From: Tupaia tana
Lineage: Eukaryota; Chordata; Mammalia; Scandentia; Tupaiidae
DNA length: 64,000 bases
Direction of reading: 5' to 3'
Assembly: GCA_026018925.1 (NCBI GenBank)
Contig: JAKSZU010000016.1
Coordinates: 76,580,059-76,644,058 of the forward strand
Below are positions 43,787-54,336 of the stretch, piece by piece. Within the stretch, counting starts at the first letter, position 1; each line of letters begins with the position of its first letter. The position numbers and the translations under genes are program-made. The notes under the pieces were generated by a model. The model was not told the DNA's origin. It searched no databases and worked only from the letters and a program-made list of their open reading frames with translations.

Positions 43787-44211
43787 TGATGTTTTGCTCA
43801 CGGTACAGTCCCCAGTAAGCTGGTAGCAGATTTTCTGCTCCTCTGCCTCTGAACACCACGACTTTCCTTGGAGGCATTTGGCTTTCCGACAGTAACCAAG
43901 GTGAATAGAAGAGCAGTGGAAAGGTGACATTTTCAACTCAAAAGAGTGATAGAAGGGGAAAGGGGGAAGGTCCCTGGTGAGTAAAAATTCCTGGTGTCTG
44001 CAATACCAGTCACATCCTTGAAAGCTGGAAAGAAGCTCACGTCCCCAGCTTCTGACCACTGTTTGAACTTAGTTACTACCTGGAGAGATAGTTCCACATC
44101 CTGGTCCTGCCCAGGCTTGGGAGTAGCAGGGAAAAGATGCCAAAGGAAAGCCCTAGGGTAGGGGTAGTTGGGGATTGCTTGAGAGGGCCAGCCTACAGAC
44201 CACATCATCAC
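43787..44211 (-). other. Candidate exon pair, unproven
   Basis: On the minus strand, TTGTTTTTGCAG precedes a 132-bp open stretch (44211-44080) ending CTCTCCAG before GTAGTA, which has splice-site form. A second pyrimidine-rich acceptor (CTATCACTCTTTTGAG) precedes an open stretch from 43936. Its Cys spacing is C-x7-C-x4-C-x15-C-x6-C, loosely like a beta-defensin core, with one extra Cys and the final Cys of the usual pair absent. The implied intron is only about 143 bp. It could equally be chance or a dead gene. Confidence 0.2.
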
Positions 44212-44319
44212 CTGCAAAAACAACAATGTAGAGATTAAGGAGGAAATGTGGAAACAAGGCAAAAATACCATGCATCTTGCTAGGACTTTGTTTTTTTTTC
44301 TTTAGAAAAGCACTTAAAG

Positions 44320-44470
44320 CTTATTTGACTCTAAGGAGGAAGGAAATCTCCCTCCCCCTTTTGAAGGTTCTGCTGAAAATTACTGACAATAGAGAGATTA
44401 ATATTAAGAGAAAAAGCATACAAATTTATTTTTATGTATCCAGTTGTGTAAGAGAGTTGTAAAAAGTCTG
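44320..44470 (-). mobile_element. Old LTR fragment
   Basis: In reverse, AAATTTGTATGCTTTTTCTC, ATTAATCTCTCTATTGTCAG and TAATTTTCAGCAGAACC match the 42560-42760 LTR end. Confidence 0.6.
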
Positions 44471-44520
44471 ACCTTAAAGAAGGATACTGAATGACTGAAT
44501 GACTGTGGCTTAAATACTCT

Positions 44521-44800
44521 CTCTCTCTCTTTTTTTTTTTTTTGAGAGAGATTTTTGCTATAAGGCTTATGCACTTATCAGAGAGACAGAGAGAGACACA
44601 CACACAGAGAAAGAAAGCGAGAAATCACTCCCTGAGGGGACGGTCACACCGCAATCCCTTCTCCATTCTCCTCTTGGGATATTTTGGGCATGCACGCACA
44701 CACACCCAGTGAGAGTTTCAATCCACCAGGTCCAGAACTGGAACTGCAGTCAGTCCTGTGAGATTCCAATGCCCCAACCACTATACCACCTGCTGGCCCC
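44521..44800 (-). mobile_element. Long tRNA-derived SINE
   Basis: Reverse copy flanked by AATACTCT (44513-44520, 44801-44808). The tail region also holds CT and T runs. Confidence 0.88.
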
Positions 44801-44808
44801 AATACTCT

Positions 44809-45435
44809 TTTTCTGGGAAAGTAAAGTAGGGATACAGGCAATTTTAGAGAAAATAATTTTTAGGAACAAAGGATGGGTTCAATGGTCAGAAAATGGGGAG
44901 TGATGATTTCGTTTTGGGACCTGGGAGATGGACAACAACTCATGACAAACTGTCCAGGCGTGTTGATATTCCTTTTTCTTCCTGATATATGAGATTAGCT
45001 GATGAAAGCTGAGGGTGGGGTGGACCAACTCTTCTTTGGAGAGTTAGTGTATAGGCTAAAAATGAAGTATCAGAGTAGAGTTCTTCCCTGCACATTCAGA
45101 GAAAAAGATGATTGAGAAACAGGGACAGGGGACAGACCAGAGAGAGAGGTTGATTCAGCTGTTTCTCTAACTTGGCAGGTCAAATGCCAGACTTAGGGAG
45201 TATTTTTGAGCCTCAATCACTGTCTAGGAAAATGCAACTCTATTTGAACAATTAAATAGGGCCTAGACATCTTGGAATCCTATAAAACTCATAAGATGTG
45301 ATTTTTATTTTCTAATAGAGAAAATAAGCCCAAAGTTATGGTCTTATTGTCATTAACTGGATATTAACTGATTTTGTTCTGTCTTGCTATTAGCCATTGT
45401 ATCTCAGCTATTGTCTGCTTTTTGTTTACAATATC
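44809..45435. other. Unassigned, possibly ERV-derived
   Basis: No coding signature. It may continue the LTR at 44320, which the SINE interrupts. Confidence 0.3.
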
Positions 45436-45446
45436 TCAGTTTCTTT

Positions 45447-45636
45447 TTAAAGAATTATCTTTTTTAAACTTTAACTTTATTTATTTATTTTAATTTGACC
45501 AGAGAGGGACAGAGTGAAAGTGAGAGAGAGAGAGAGTGAAAGCGAGAAAGCAAGTCGCCAGGTTTGGGACTCTGATCACAGTCGGCCATGTGGGAGTCCA
45601 GCGCCTTTAGCCACCACAGCACCTGCCGACCCCCAT
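45447..45636 (-). mobile_element. Short tRNA-derived SINE
   Basis: Reverse short form; flanks TCAGTTTCTT (45436) and TCAATTTCTT (45638). Confidence 0.88.
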
Positions 45637-45759
45637 TTCAATTTCTTATGTTGAGCTACCTTATAATTATTTTGCTTCATTCATAAATGAGTAAAATAAG
45701 AACTTCAACAGATTCATAAAATCTATTTCAATGGAACTTATTATTTTTAGAAAACATTT

Positions 45760-45986
45760 TTCTTTTTTACTTTCCCGAGAGAGACAGAGAAAGAGAAAAT
45801 TAGAAATCACCCCTCCCAGAGGGGATGGCCACACAGTAATCCTTTCTCCTCCATTCTCCTCTTGGGATTTGGGGCACAAACACACATGTGTCCAGTATGA
45901 TTTTCAAGATGCTGGGTCTGGGATTTGAACCATGCAATCAGCCATGTGAGAGTCCAGTGCCTTAATCACCATGTCAACTGCTGGCC
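45760..45986 (-). mobile_element. tRNA-derived SINE
   Basis: Reverse copy; flanks TTAGAAAACATTT (45747) and TTAGAAACCATTT (45987). Part of the usual 3-prime end is missing. Confidence 0.88.
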
Positions 45987-46034
45987 TTAGAAACCATTTC
46001 ACAAGTTATGCTTTGATGGAGTATAAAACTTGAC

Positions 46035-46145
46035 CTCTGGGAGACTGGTTTTGAGCCCTGGGCCCATGATCACAAGCATGTCACTTAACCACTCACCTTA
46101 ACTTGCCTCATCCATAATATGGGGACAAGAGAACCAGTTTTAAAT
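46035..46145 (+). mobile_element. MIR fragment
   Basis: ATCACAAGCATGTCACTTAA, TTGCCTCATCCATAATATGG follow the MIR core. Confidence 0.6.
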
Positions 46146-46211
46146 GTAACTGGGACATTCCATCCCCTTAGGGGGAAGACTGGCTCAAAACATGACTCTG
46201 TTAAAGGCAGC

Positions 46212-46456
46212 GATTGCTTCTTTTTGTCTTTTGTTATTATTATTATTTTTTTTTGTTAGAGGGCACGTGCACTCTCCAGAGAGAGAGTAGAGAAAGTGGC
46301 CATCCCTGGGGGGTGGCCATGCCGCAGTACTTTCTCAATTTCCTTGGCCACACATATGAGCCTGGTGTGTTTTTCAAGTCAAAGTGATTGGGACTGGAAC
46401 CACGAAGTCGGTCATGTGGGATTCGGTACCTTAACCTCCATGCCGGCTGCTGGCCC
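46212..46456 (-). mobile_element. tRNA-derived SINE, internally shortened
   Basis: Reverse copy flanked by AAAGGCAG (46203-46210, 46457-46464). The middle of the body is deleted. Confidence 0.82.
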
Positions 46457-46580
46457 AAAGGCAGCTGTTATTTCATGTGCAGGAATTGTGGGAGAATAAG
46501 GCAGAGAGCACCACCTCCTGTCACTCATTCCCAGCTCCCATTCTCTCCCCGTTTCTCTCAGACTTACGCTTTGCCGACGT

Positions 46581-46847
46581 CTTTTTTTTTTTTTTTTAGA
46601 GGTTTTTGCTATAGGGCGCGTGTGCTCGCCAGACAGACAGAGAGAGACAGAGAGACAGAAAGCGAGAAATCACCCCCCAGGGGGGATGGCCACGCCGCAA
46701 TCCCTTCTCCTCCATTCTCCTCTCGGGATCTTGGGCATGCACGCACACGCGCCCGGTGTGAGTTTTAAGCCACCGGGTCCGGGACGCGAACCGCGGTCGA
46801 CTATGTGGGAGTTCAGCGACATAGCCATTATGCTCACTGCTGGTCCC
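46581..46847 (-). mobile_element. Long tRNA-derived SINE, very young-looking
   Basis: CpG-rich reverse copy: GGGCGCGTGTGCTCGCCAG, ACCCCCCAGGGGGGATGGCC, GGACGCGAACCGCGGTCGAC. A 26-T run follows at 46848-46873. Confidence 0.93.
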
Positions 46848-46873
46848 ATTTTTTTTTTTTTTTTTTTTTTTTT

Positions 46874-47429
46874 ACAGTTCTAAGGCTGGGCCTGTACCAG
46901 CACAGCCAATAACAGTAATGTTTTATATAAGCAACTCAAAGAGGAAAAAAGAGACACTTTCAGCATAATTAAGTGGAAATATTGGGAGGAAGTCACTCCT
47001 GGTCTCCTGGAAAGTCGCATTTGTGTGCAGATGGCTCCCCCTAAGATTGGATATGGGGCCTCTGGTCTTCATGCCCCAAGTCCCCCTAGTGTCAGCCTAG
47101 GTAACCAGATGTGACCTGAGCACTGAAAACTGGCCCAAACCAGAGAAGATGGTTCCAGGTGGGGCTGGGGAGTAGAGTGCTCAGAGGAGACTGCGCCAGT
47201 TAGGCTGACGGAGCTTTGCTGCTTTTACTTAACCCCAGGATGAAGAGGCCAGGCCACAGAGGGAGATCTCCAAGGGAGTGAGGGACAGAGGCAGGCTTGA
47301 ATCCTCTCACTGAGAGAGCAGTAAAGGACAGAGGCACTCTCAGTCACCATCCTGTCAGATTTGCAGAAAGCAACTGAGTTTTCCAGAAAAGAACTGCTAC
47401 ATTACATTCTTTGAGACTTAACATTTTGT
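46874..47429. other. Unassigned non-coding sequence
   Basis: No gene or repeat recognised. Confidence 0.35.
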
Positions 47430-47720
47430 CAACCTGAAGGAAGGCTGAGGCATAACAAATGAAATTAAAGTGGTTTATTTGAGCCAGGGTTTAGGACAAA
47501 TCAACCAGATGAGCAAATTTCTAATTTTCCAGACAAGCTCATCCAAAGGGTGACCTAGAAAGCTGGTTTACATAACAGAGAGCAAGGACAGGAGAGGGGA
47601 GGTTCCAGCAGGTTTGTTAAGAGTTTCCATTGGTTGGTTTAAAATAATGCAGGCAGATGATTGGCTATCCCTTATTCCTTACATCATGAACTCAAGAGCA
47701 CTAGAAAGAAGAAAGAGTCA
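47430..47720 (-). mobile_element. LTR fragment, family of 19680-19855
   Basis: GGAAGGCTGAGGCATAACAA and GTGGTTTATTTGAGCC are the reverse complement of the LTR end at 19680-19855. Confidence 0.55.
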
Positions 47721-47839
47721 GGGTCACACTGTGAATCTGTATCAGCACCTGAGCCTGGGAACTCACATGCCTTTTTGGGCAATAACCGTGGTGGGAGTAG
47801 GGTATAACCAGAGACTCAGACTTATGCTTTGCTGAAGTC

Positions 47840-47855
47840 TTTTTAAAAGTTATTT

Positions 47856-47902
<47 letters not shown>

Positions 47903-48103
47903 TTTTGACATAGGGTGTGAGAGAGACAGAGACAGAGAGAGGGAAAGTGAGAAATCGCCACCCAGGGGGATGACCATGCTGCAATCCTTTCTCCTCCTGG
48001 AATTTTGGGCATGCACACACATGCGCCCAGCATTTCAACCACCAGGTCCATGGTCGGTCAAGTGGGAATCCAGCGCCTTAACCTCTACGCTGCCTGCTGG
48101 TCC
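47840..48103 (-). mobile_element. tRNA-derived SINE with (TTTA)n tail
   Basis: Reverse copy. (TTTA)n at 47852-47903 is its expanded A-rich tail. Head complement CGCCTTAACCTCTACGCTGC. Confidence 0.88.
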
Positions 48104-48477
48104 TACTTTGCTAAGGTAGTTAAGATTCAAATGGACCTTACATTACCCAGACCACTCTGGACTGCTTTTCTTTAACAATTTACATATCATCTTGACAATA
48201 CATTATCCCAGGGCTCAGCAGATTTTTCTTTGGAGGGCCAAGTAGTAGATATTTAGTCTCCCTGGGCCATATAGCCTGTCTCAATTATCCAGTTCTAGCA
48301 TGGCAGCACATAAACAGGCACAGACAATCATAAACAAATGGGTGTGACTGTGTTCCAATAAAACTTTATTTACAAAAGCAGAATGCAGGCTGGATTTGGC
48401 TGGTGGGATGCAGTTTGTCTTACTCTTCAGTATATATTGTGCCTTTTGGTATTTAAGGACATGATGTGGCACAGAGT

Positions 48478-48641
48478 TTTTTTAAAAAAATATTTATTAT
48501 TATTATTAATTTGCTATAGGACATGTGCATTCACCAGAAAGAGAGAGAGAGTGAGAAAGTAAGCTGCCAGGTCCAGGGCTCAAACTGCAGTCAGCCATGT
48601 GGGAGTCTAGTGCCCCAACCACCACAATACCTGCTGGCCCC
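48478..48641 (-). mobile_element. Short tRNA-derived SINE
   Basis: Reverse short form with a GCTATAGGACATGTGCATTC segment and terminal CTGCTGGCCCC. Confidence 0.87.
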
Positions 48642-48684
48642 ATGCATAAGATATTTTTAAACTTTATCAGCAACTCATGCATTC

Positions 48685-48745
48685 AGGTTTTATACTCACT
48701 TAACAGATGAGAAAACTGAAGCTTAGAAAGGGACCAAGACCTTTT
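48685..48745 (-). mobile_element. MIR fragment
   Basis: CTTAACAGATGAGAAAACTG and AGCTTAGAAAGGGACCAAG resemble the reverse MIR core. Confidence 0.5.
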
Positions 48746-48750
48746 TCTTT

Positions 48751-49011
48751 GTATTTACTTATGTTTAGGTTTATGCCATAGAGTGTGTGCACTTACTAGA
48801 GACAGAGATAGAGGAAAGTGAGAAGTCAACATCCCCCTTGCGGGAGGGGATGGCCACACTACAGTTTTGTCTCTTTCATTCTCCTCTTGAGATTTTGGGC
48901 ACATGTGCACAGGTATGTGGTGTAAATTTCAAACCTCTAGGTCCAGGACTCAAATCATAGCTGGCCATGTGAGAATTCAGTTCTTTAACCACCATTCCAC
49001 TTGCTGGCCCC
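48751..49011 (-). mobile_element. tRNA-derived SINE
   Basis: Reverse long-form copy with several small changes; ends CTTGCTGGCCCC. Confidence 0.85.
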
Positions 49012-49238
49012 TGTCTTTTCTCTAAGGTCTTGTAACAGAGGCCTGCTTTAGCCAAACTGACTCCATATTGCTAATCCAGTTTTTTCTCTTTCTTCTTAGC
49101 TTGATAATCTTTGTTTGCAGTCTTTCTTAGGAATTCCTAGTGAGGCAGGAAAGCTAGGATGGGGGCTTACTAAAGAGGAAGGAGAACTGCAGAAGGGAAC
49201 ATCCAAAACCAGAAGGACAAACAGGTCTCAAAAATAAA

Positions 49239-49780
49239 AATGCACGTCGATGTTTATTGCTGCGCTATTCATGATTGCTAAGACATGGAACCAACCCAAA
49301 TGCCCCGAACAGATGAATGGATTGAAAAACTGTGGCACATATACTCTGTGGAATACTATTCAGCCATAAAAACCAACAAAACCCTGGCTTTTGACAGGAA
49401 GTGGAACAATATGGAAGATTTACTGCTGAGTGAAGCAAGCCAGGCTATGAAGAAGAGATATTGTATGTCCCCCCTTAATATATACCGAGTGTCTCTCTAT
49501 GACTGAAACTGATTGACTAAAGGATGTACAAACACAAGAGATGGGTGTGAATGCCAGATATGGTGTGTGTGGAGGAGAAGGGCCTGGGGAAGGACATTTG
49601 GAAGAGGGATACAGAGGCAGAGCATTGACGGGATGGGGAGGTGTGGTGTTATTTGTTGAAGATATTTTGATCAATTGGACTGGGGAGAAATGTTCACATA
49701 TTGAAATGTTCACTTTGTAAGTTAAATAATGTGATTGAATGTATAAAAGAGTAAAAAAACAAAAAACAAAAAACAAAAAA
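49239..49780 (+). mobile_element. 5-prime truncated L1 (ORF2 end plus 3-prime UTR)
   Basis: Encodes the ORF2 C-terminus (HIYSVEYYSAIKTNKTLAFD, KWNNMEDLLLSEASQAMKKR), then about 240 bp of 3-prime UTR and an A-rich tail with (CAAAAAA) units. The same protein end is present in the L1s at 57279 and 63738. Confidence 0.92.
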
Positions 49781-49889
49781 ACCCCAGTTTTACAAGATTC
49801 TACCCCACCAGGGGACAGAAAGAGACAAAGAGAAGGAATAAACAAGCAGAGGGCCTGACCATGCTTTGGTATTAGACTCCCTGCCAACC

Positions 49890-50040
49890 CTTGGTGAAAG
49901 ACTCTTGAGCTGCCTTGCTCTCGAGTGTACTACCACTTAATAAATCTGCGTTTTCTCCTGCTTGACCTGTGTGCTGCACTCAGTTGTCTGTGGCACCAAG
50001 AACCTGATTCTTCTGAGACCACACAGCCTCTCCCATGATA
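49890..50040 (+). mobile_element. ERV LTR 3-prime end
   Basis: CCACTTAATAAATCTGCG, TTTTCTCCTGCTTGACCTG and GTGGCACCAAGAACC are typical of polyadenylation signal plus U5. Confidence 0.5.
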
Positions 50041-50089
50041 CAAACGGACCGGCAGTCAACCTGAAACCTGAAACAATGAGGACCATTTT

Positions 50090-50400
50090 TCTTCTGTGAA
50101 TTGAAACTCCTGTCTTGAAGACTAATTGCTTGACTGCAACTCCAGCTAAACCAAGCTAAACATTAACCTGTCCTGTGTTTTCTGTACTCAGTCCTCAGCC
50201 ACTTTCTTCCCATCTGCAAATTGGCTGACCAGTCAGAAATACGTTTCTAATGTCTTCCCCACATGGCCATGATGTAATAAAATTCTCCTTTTCTTTGTCA
50301 CCAACACCTTTGCTTTCCTGTGTCTGGTTGAGTGGTGAAGGGTGAGATCTGCTTTGGATCTCTGGACCTGGGGAGTAGGGCCACTTGTCCAGCAACAGCC
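50090..50400 (+). mobile_element. LTR-like sequence
   Basis: GATGTAATAAAATTCTCC followed by CTTTGTCACCAACACCTTTG looks like an LTR end. Start unknown. Confidence 0.4.
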
Positions 50401-50445
50401 TCACAATGAGGAGGTAGAATAGTTGGCATTTGAACCCGGGACTAT

Positions 50446-50830
50446 TGTAGAAACAGACTGCTGAGAGACCAAGCGCCACTTGGAGAGTTGGAGAACTCAG
50501 GTTTACTATGTTGGCGGACCAGAGGAGTTTGCACTCTAAGCCCTGGGCCCAGAAAAAGCATGGCAGCAGGCTTCGAAGGGTTCCTGTAGCAGAGAAGAGG
50601 ATGGGGCTTCTTGTGGGAAAGTCTGGTTTGAACGGACTTGGGCAGATCTTGTTATCTGTGGTCTGTGTCTGCTGGACCCAGTCACTCATGTTTGGGAGTG
50701 TCTGTTCAGACCGGCTTGGACTGATATTTCTGGCATGTAGCTGCTGGGCTCTGTCACTTACAGGGAGATCGTTATATAGCATTTCCCTAAGGCACTGCAA
50801 GCAGTTTACAGAAGGAGAATAGCATTTGGT
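50446..50830 (-). mobile_element. ERV1-like LTR, reverse
   Basis: TGTAGAAACAGACTGCTGAG is the complement of the 3-prime end seen at 8740-9132. A GTTTACTATGTTGG segment replaces the usual AATAAA. Outer limit uncertain. It lies head to head with the provirus LTR. Confidence 0.6.
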
Positions 50831-50859
50831 TATAATATGAAACTACCCAGGACTAAGTA

Positions 50860-51185
50860 ACTTTGAAGCAACCCAATGCTGATAACTTTCTGAACTTTCT
50901 GTTCTCCCGTGAACTAACTGCCCCTCCCAAAGGCCTTGAGCAAGTTAGACTATCCGCTTCTCTGCCAGCTCTGTATTAGGGCAGACACTGAGTCCTTCCC
51001 TGCCAGGACACTCCAAGTGTGCTGAAACCACCTTCCCCAATTCACCCATAAAGACTGTGTCCAACTCTCGGTATGGGCTGGAGATTCAGAATGTTAACTC
51101 CTTCGTGTCTGCCAGTATAATAAGCAGTTCTCCTACCTCTCCAGGTGCTATTTTCTGTTCCTCGGCATCTAGTTTTCTGCAATGT
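50860..51185 (+). mobile_element. 5-prime LTR of the gammaretrovirus-like provirus
   Basis: CCCATAAAGACTGTGTCC (TATA-like), CCAGTATAATAAGC with the polyadenylation-signal position, and the end TTTTCTGCAA just before a primer-binding site. The start is approximate. Confidence 0.65.
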
Positions 51186-51208
51186 TTTGGTGCATTGGCT
51201 GGGAAATG
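51186..51208 (+). promoter_or_regulatory. Provirus primer-binding site, tRNA-Gly type
   Basis: TGGTGCATTGGCTGGGAA lies right after the LTR. It differs by one base from the complement of the 3-prime 18 nt of a tRNA-Gly, including CCA. It sets the provirus orientation as plus. Confidence 0.75.
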
Positions 51209-52199
51209 GAATCAGGTTGGCCTCTTGAGCCACTGATCCCAGGGCATTGCCCTCTAGAACAGGTACTACAGTGTGGAGAGACACGTACGCCCCATCTCAT
51301 TTGACGGGATCCCTCAGCTGGTGTGTCCACCCTGAGGCCAAGTGTTCCTGGATCATTGGACTCTGGTTGGAGAGAAGGACCAACTCCTGGATCCTGATGC
51401 ATCAACCCTGGTCAACTCTGATAATCTGGTAAGCCCCCAGGGATCTGTAGAACCCTAGTCAGACTTACTTAGATTGAGTAGAAGAGGAGACCTGATCACT
51501 CTCCTTTGGTTGCAGGACCGGCAGTTAGGGTTCATGTGGTACATGGCTGGTTTGGGGGAGGGAATGCATAATCTCAGAATAAGAGTGTGAATGTCTGAGA
51601 TGAGTGAATATGTTTGTGGCTCCATGGTCTTGGCTACAGAGCATGATTGGGTCTGCATCTGCAGTTCTGTGGCAGCTCCATAATGGCTAAACAACAAAAT
51701 TGATACTAGGGGACACAATCCCTCCCTATGCGTTCAATCCGGTGAAGGATTTATATCCAATTGCCTATTGCCAAGGGGCTACAAAATCCCGCAAGAGACA
51801 CAGCCAGATGGACACTTGACTGGTTTCCTCTAGGGAACACCCACCCTTTATTGTGGCACCATTCAAGGGGGTGGGACACTAGGGCTGGTGGGAGGGTTTT
51901 CCCTGTAGAAGCAGATAGGCAGAGTAGTGAATGTCAGGCCACCAATTCTGCCCTTGGAGGCTAGTACACAAATTTCTCCCGACTGTGATAGGAAACATCC
52001 TCCTGGAGACTGCCCTGACCTTTTTACAATGCCTTTCACTGAGGAGCCAAATTTGCCCTTTGTCTGGGAAAGGAGAGGGCAGGCATCACCTACTACCTAG
52101 AAAGCCTTCCCTCTTCAATCAGCTTGGCTAACTTCCATCTTCCATCCACCTGGCACCAACTGCAGAAATACCTCACTCCAACACCAGGCTATCCACTGG

Positions 52200-53540
52200 A
52201 GTACTGAGAGGACAGACCCTGGAGAGAGACGCCATGGTCTCTCTGATCACAGCCCTTGTACAAGGCCCTCTCGCAGGCTTGAACAGCCTAATACCTTTTG
52301 CTGCCTGGCCCTTCTGGAGGTGCCTCTGAACAACTCTTAAGCCTCTGGGCTAAGGCCCATTCCCAGAAGCCTTTGTCCCTTCGAAATCTCCTCATCAACT
52401 ACTTCCTTCAGTCAGTGATCTTCCAAGTTCTCTGGGAGGTGCAGGCTTTTGATATCTGGAGAGGTCAGAAATATTTGGACCATGCCACTTGGCGCCACTA
52501 TGGGAAATCCTCAATCCAAGTCATCCAAGCCCACTGTGCTGGATTGTATTTTAGCTAAAATACAAAAAGAGCTTCTCTTGTGGTGACTATAGGGTCAAAA
52601 TGAAACCGGAGAAGCTGAGAGCTCTGTGAGGTCTAGTGGCTTTCTCTCAAAGTGGGATGATTGATGGAGGGCACCTTATACCTCCCTACTGTGTGGGCTA
52701 TGTATAATGTTTTCACTGACATCCCAGGCCACCCCGATCAGTTTTCCTATGCTGACTCCTGGCTGAAGATAGCCCAGGTCTCTCCACCATGGACACACAT
52801 CTCATGATGGGGAAGAACCAATGAACCATCTTGGCTGCCCGTGTCCTGCCCCTGATGCTAGACACCGATCAAAAGAAACCTATGGCTCCAATCCTGTAGG
52901 GCCCCCCCAAGAAGAGGAGCCATGAGCGGCTCCACCGCTCACGTCTCAGCCACCAAACCAGCAATTGAGACTCCACCACCATCTGTTTCTTCAGGGCCTG
53001 AAGAACAGCCCGAGGAGCCAGCACTGGCTCAGGGAATGAAAGCCAGTGCAAAGAAACCTAGTAACATGGCAAAAAATCACAGAAATAATGCAGAATACGG
53101 ATGAGCCACCAGGGCAATTTTATGAGAGGCCCTGAGAAGTATACTGGAACTGTACTCCATTTGATCCTGAGAGCCCAGAAAACCAGCAAATGATTAACAC
53201 CACCTTTGCTGCCCAATCAGCCCTTGACATCCATAGAAAACTCCAGAGGTAGGAAGGCTTTTCTGGGATGAATGCTACCCAGCTCCCGGAGATTGTTAGT
53301 TGAGTCTAAGAGAACCAAGATCAAGAGGAAAGAAAGGAGGCAGATTGGCGGATGAAGTAAAAGACAACCCCATTGGCTGCCACCTTCAGATAAGTGGATG
53401 CCCCACCAGGTCCCAGAGGGGGCCAAAATCCAGCCACCCTAGGCTCAGACCGACCCAATGAGCATACTGCAAAGAGGATGGACACTGAAAAGGTGAATGC
53501 CACAAGCAGAAGGCAAACCAAGGGAGAATGACCAAGAATC
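52200..53540 (+). pseudogene. Provirus gag remnant
   Basis: Matrix-like sequence lies upstream. A capsid segment near 53085-53250 has the gamma-type major-homology neighbourhood (TPFDPESPENQQ, then QSALDIHRKLQR). A zinc-knuckle-like segment (AYCKEDGH, GECHK) lies near 53462-53510, with stop codons at two of its positions. Function in the family: capsid assembly and RNA packaging; here dead. Confidence 0.75.
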
Positions 53541-53934
53541 CACTGGGAGCCCTCGAGACCTTCCACCCAGAACTCCAAAGGGACCTTCTAGCTGTAATGG
53601 AATCAGAATAGGACCAACAGGGCTTCATGATCCTGGGCCCCTGGGAGCCCCTGGTCAACGTCAAAGTGGGGGGCCAGTCAATGACATGGTAGATACCAGA
53701 GCTGAACATTCTGTTGTCACCCAGCCCCTATCCTCTGTCCCCATTAGGCTGAAAAACCACCATCATGGGAGCTACTGGAAACATCAAAACTTGGCCTTTT
53801 CTACAGGCGAGAATCTACCAGCTGGTGGAGCACCTGGGGTTACCCACGAGTTCCTGTACCTGCCTGAGTGCCCAGTCCCATTGCTGGGAAGAGGCCTATT
53901 GACTAAACTCAGAGTGCAAACAAATCAGCTTTGA
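53497..53934 (+). pseudogene. Provirus protease remnant
   Basis: The open stretch includes DTRAEHSVV, where the aspartyl-protease signature normally has Gly after DT; here it is Arg, so the active-site loop is altered. LLGRGLLTKL near the end fits the family's C-terminal region. The start codon used by the frame is not biological, because protease is normally made by readthrough from gag. Confidence 0.8.
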
Positions 53935-54059
53935 CTCACCAGGCTTGGCTGCACTGACTGTCAGTCCTGCCGAAATCCTGATTGTAACAATGCCCTGAGA
54001 GGATAAATGGCGAATATTGGCCCCCAGAGAAGCACTTGCTACCAACTTAGAGAATTTTT

Positions 54060-54066
54060 TTTTTGA

Positions 54067-54102
<36 letters not shown>

Positions 54103-54336
54103 ATAGGGCACATGTGCTCGCCAGACAGACAGAGAGAGACAGAGAGACAGAAAGCGAGAAATCACCCCCCTGGGGGATGGCCATGCTGCAATCCCTTCTC
54201 CTCCATTCTCCTCTCAGGATCTTGGGCATGCACGCACACGTGCCCGGCATGAGTTTAAGCCACCAGGTCCGGGACTCAAACTGCGGTTAACTATGTGAGT
54301 CCAGCGACATAGCCATTTCGCTAACTCCTGGTCCCC
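54060..54336 (-). mobile_element. Long tRNA-derived SINE in provirus pol
   Basis: Reverse copy with a T-run of about 28. Duplication CAACTTAGAGAATTTTT at 54043-54059 and 54337-54353. It postdates the provirus. Confidence 0.95.

Noticed and set aside
50195-50800. 201-aa minus-strand ORF
   Set aside because: Runs through LTR sequence with no domain; chance open frame.
52298-52558. 86-aa ORF as an independent gene
   Set aside because: Lies in the provirus gag region and is a fragment of its broken frames.
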